DNA of 10,684 nucleotides from Euperipatoides rowelli (Eukaryota; Onychophora; Udeonychophora; Euonychophora; Peripatopsidae): the NCBI GenBank assembly GCA_003024985.2, contig PXIH01S0007496.1. One strand, given 5' to 3'. The position numbers and the translations under genes are program-made. Below are positions 8,616 to 10,684 of this stretch, in pieces (position 1 is the stretch's first letter; every line of letters starts with the position of its first letter). Under the pieces are notes generated by a model that saw only the letters and a list, made by a program, of their open reading frames with translations, did not search any database and had not been told where the DNA came from.

Positions 8616-8921
8616 TTGTGTGTTTCCCACAATCACATATAGTATTAGAAACATTTTCAGTGTGGATAAGTAACAATTTGAAATTTTTATAATAGTTATT
8701 ACATTCATCAATGGAGATTTACAAATCTTCTAAGTTGGTGGTTGTTATGCCTTCCCACTGGATCAAGCTATAGTTACTATAAAATTTGATTATTATCTTT
8801 AAAATCCTTATTTATAAGAGATGAAAAATAAATTATTTTGTTTTATTGTTTTTCTAAGGCATCTGCTGTGCAGTGTTTTAATCCTATATGATTTATGCTG
8901 TTCATATTATGATTGTATGCC

Positions 8922-8943
8922 TTTTTTTTTAAAAAAAAAAAAA
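8922..8943. repeat. T9A13 palindromic homopolymer pair
   Basis: Nine T are followed directly by thirteen A, which makes a self-complementary run. The same kind of run ends the contig (10662-10684). It may be a poly(T)/poly(A) join of two retro-insertion tails or a simple expansion. Confidence 0.8.
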
Positions 8944-9102
8944 CAAGCTCCTCTAATTAAGGGAAGTGTCTGCTGAACAAACTTGTCTGCACAGTTTCGT
9001 TTGGGATGAAGGAAAAGTAAAATGATCATGCAGGTTTATTCCACTTCATGATCACTTCATGATTATCATTAGGGTTTGGCCATAATTATTTATTATTTAG
9101 TA

Positions 9103-9120
9103 GGAGTTGGAGTTGGAGTT
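9103..9120. repeat. (GGAGTT)3 short tandem repeat
   Basis: There are three exact copies of GGAGTT in a row. It is an ordinary hexanucleotide microsatellite seed. Confidence 0.85.
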
Positions 9121-9786
9121 CAGCATTGGGGTGAAGTTAGGACTGTAAAATTAATAAAATGAGTCTGAAGATCTATTTAGTCATGTCACACGGTCAACCA
9201 TGATTAGTTGATTTGGTATAATAGGTGCAGATAAGTTTGCTTTCCAGACGCTAATAATTATTTAGTGTTTTTTTTTTTTTACTCCCTTCTAATCCAGGTT
9301 TACTTATAAGTAATCACAAAAATTATATGTAATCATATCTTATTTGTAACATTTTAAATCATTTGATACCTGTTTTATGTGCTGAAATAAATAATATCAA
9401 ATAATTGAAATCTTTTTACAAAAAAAATTAAAAATAAAGCACGACAAAAAACATTGCGGTTAGGAAAATTTCAAACTGTTTTGAAATATTATTATTATTG
9501 AAAACATCAGGAAGCAGGCAAGCTATATTTAAAAGCTGTAACCACAAAAGCTTGCAATTATTTCAATAACACTTATTTATTTCTGTAGGGGCTTTTTTGT
9601 TTTAACTCACCTAGCCTCAAGCTATATAATTGTAGGACAACTACAGTATTATGTTCGCTGCTGCTAAAGGGATTTTATACGGATGTTTCAAGATTTAGAT
9701 GAAAAATGAAGTAATACGACATTAAATATTTAAAGTTTATAGCATTATAATTAAATAAAATTAAATTTGTTTATTTCGTTGAGGTA

Positions 9787-9797
9787 GGGGGGGGGGG
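9787..9797. repeat. G11 homopolymer
   Basis: Eleven G in a row, rare in such AT-rich DNA. The exact length is uncertain in draft sequence. Confidence 0.85.
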
Positions 9798-9997
9798 CAA
9801 TAAAGTAACAGCATGGATTAGCCTTCCGGAGTGTCGGGCAATGAAATAGTAGTGTAGTGCTATGTTTGTAAAAAGTCTACTAGAAATCTAATTAATAAAG
9901 GTATTCATTATAATAAAAGAAACTTTAGTAAAAAGAATATGTTCATTATATATAATGATGTGTCTTACTGTATGTAGCCTATATAGACAGTTATTTA

Positions 9998-10027
9998 TTT
10001 ATTTTTATAAACAAAAGAAACTTTATT
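9998..10027 (-). repeat. possible relic of a LINE 3' end
   Basis: These 30 bases match the LINE's own 3' terminus at 3157-3186 with three substitutions, in the same orientation, and include its AATAAA. Similarity stops beyond this. It could be the tip of a very strongly 5'-truncated copy of the same family, or a chance match helped by low complexity. Confidence 0.25.
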
Positions 10028-10125
10028 TCAGAAATAAATACATTTATAAAGATAATTAATAACAACTATGCTAATAANAAATAAATAAATGTTTTAATTA
10101 AAATCATATCTTAATTGAAACAGCC

Positions 10126-10330
10126 ATGGCATTGCTTGTTGGTTGGCGTTAAGCGGCTTTTATAAGTGGCATTGTGGGCGCAATCGGAGCAGCACTTTAT
10201 ATGTGTACATCAATATTTAAATATTGCCAAACATAAGGAATTTCAATCGAAAAACAGGGAAGGAATTAATCAAGAAATTATTCAACCTGGAGGTATGAAA
10301 TTATGGAGTGATCCTTTTGAGAGCAAGTAG
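10126..10330 (+). pseudogene. SMIM20: broken intronless copy of SMIM20 (MITRAC7)
   Basis: SMIM20/MITRAC7 is a short animal inner-mitochondrial-membrane protein that stabilises newly made COX1 during cytochrome c oxidase assembly. Its C-terminus is also the source of phoenixin peptides. Here an ATG in good Kozak context (GCCATGG, 10126) opens MALLVGWR and a TAA at 10150. The membrane segment AAFISGIVGAIGAALY follows. After two one-base losses (frames 1, 0, then 2), VYIN and then NIAKHKEFQSKNREGINQ follow, ending in QPGGMKLWSDPFESK and TAG at 10328-10330. The end matches the vertebrate QPPGLKVWSDPF motif closely, and the length of about 67 residues agrees with the family. No intron interrupts it although the human gene has introns, so a decayed retrocopy is most likely. 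Sequencing errors in a real gene are the alternative. The Gly needed to amidate phoenixin after Phe is Glu here. Confidence 0.82.
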
Positions 10331-10390
10331 ATGAAAAATTGCTGTATTGTTGGAAGTGTGGAAAAATGTACCTTTTGTAAACTATGTTTA

Positions 10391-10575
10391 CATTTGTCTC
10401 GGTTCCGTGGTCGAGCGGATTCACTTCGGCTTGATGAACAGAAGGCATATGCTGAGGTGTACAGATTCGCGCCTAGATTTGGGCAGTTAAGGAACGGTTT
10501 TTTCCCTAGCATAACACCTCACCTCGGGTTTTTCCAAGTACGCTGCCCTTGTAACATCAAAGGAACCTGTATTTA
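10391..10575 (+). ncRNA. candidate tRNA-derived SINE or Pol III unit
   Basis: This is a GC-richer island in AT-rich DNA. TGGTCGAGCGG at 10408-10418 fits the Pol III A box (TRGYNNANNNG) and looks like a Leu/Ser-type tRNA D arm. About 46 bases on, GATTCGCGCC at 10464-10473 is a partial B box (GGTTCGANTCC), at a distance that suits a tRNA with a long variable arm. An anticodon-arm-like CTTC...GAAG stem lies between. The tRNA fold is imperfect, so it is not a functional tRNA. The following 100 bases (ACCTCGGGTTTTTCC and so on) would be the SINE body. The island could equally be 3' UTR of the SMIM20 copy. Open frames on both strands here (10331-10576 plus, 10282-10512 minus) have no recognisable protein character. 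Confidence 0.3.
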
Positions 10576-10661
10576 GTGTTTTCAATCAGATATTATAGTC
10601 AATTATAAGTGTAATTTAAGTATCCTTAAAAAAATACATTTCTTCTCCTCTTGGTGAGGAA

Positions 10662-10684
10662 TTTTTTTTTTTAAAAAAAAAAAA
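10662..10684. repeat. T11A12 run at the contig end
   Basis: Eleven T followed by twelve A close the window, just after a small hairpin (TCCTC-TTGGT-GAGGA). The palindromic run probably stopped the assembly; it may be an artefact. Confidence 0.75.

Larger units (their letters stand above)
8019..9997. other. gene-free AT-rich spacer with small repeats
   Basis: No gene or RNA is supportable in this stretch. It contains the hairpin at 8557-8615, the T9A13 run at 8922-8943, a short near-duplicate CTTCATGATCA / CTTCATGATTA at about 9044-9066, a (GGAGTT)3 run and a G11 run. The left edge is the pre-insertion flank of the LINE. Confidence 0.4.

Noticed and set aside
10401-10480. A functional tRNA gene
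   Set aside because: The A box is good, but the B box is partial, the anticodon stem has mismatches and no acceptor stem is apparent.
10282-10576. Overlapping open frames on both strands (10282-10512 minus, 10331-10576 plus) as genes
   Set aside because: They occupy the same GC-richer island and neither shows a domain; the plus frame starts just after the SMIM20 stop. A SINE or UTR explains the openness better.
1-10684. CRISPR array, bacterial operon or defence system
   Set aside because: There are no spaced direct repeats and no ribosome-binding-site/ORF series. The content is animal nuclear repeats and retrocopies.

Overview
The window looks like animal nuclear DNA and is strongly AT-rich. 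It has no operons or dense genes. It holds an old LINE (non-LTR) retrotransposon, a decayed intronless copy of an animal mitochondrial gene (SMIM20/MITRAC7), a candidate terminal exon, microsatellites and long T/A runs. The species cannot be fixed from the sequence. An invertebrate is plausible, but this is only an impression from base composition. The single 'n' at 10078 and the T11A12 contig end suggest a draft assembly.

Left part (1-3139): the best coding signal is a minus-strand reading frame at 609-776 that looks like the last coding exon of a cellular gene I do not recognise; a possible poly(A) signal lies downstream at 186-191. On the plus strand, 1277-1456 is open and is followed by a strong splice-donor match at 1471/1472. 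This is a weaker exon candidate. The rest is AT-rich and shows no feature I can support.

Middle (3140-8018): this is one essentially complete but dead LINE on the minus strand, 3156-8002, about 4.85 kb. Perfect 16-bp direct repeats flank it (3140-3155 and 8003-8018). Reading right to left it has a 5' UTR, then ORF1 (RRM/gag-like region, two damaged CCHC knuckles, basic then acidic-serine tail). ORF2 begins at an ATGA stop/start overlap and carries an AP-type endonuclease, a reverse transcriptase with YADD, and a C-terminal CCHC-like finger. A short 3' UTR with AATAAA ends the element. The domain order, the CCHC knuckles, the finger and the TT/AAAA-like target site place it in the broad L1/Tx1 group. 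Stops and frameshifts run throughout both ORFs, so it is a fossil. A 153-bp in-frame tandem duplication sits inside the ORF2 C-terminus.

Right part (8019-10684): about 2 kb of AT-rich spacer holds small repeats and one imperfect hairpin. It is followed by the broken, intronless SMIM20 copy at 10126-10330. After that comes a short GC-richer island (about 10391-10575) whose left part resembles a tRNA-type Pol III promoter, possibly a SINE head. No functional pathway links these parts; the window is mainly a record of retrotransposition.
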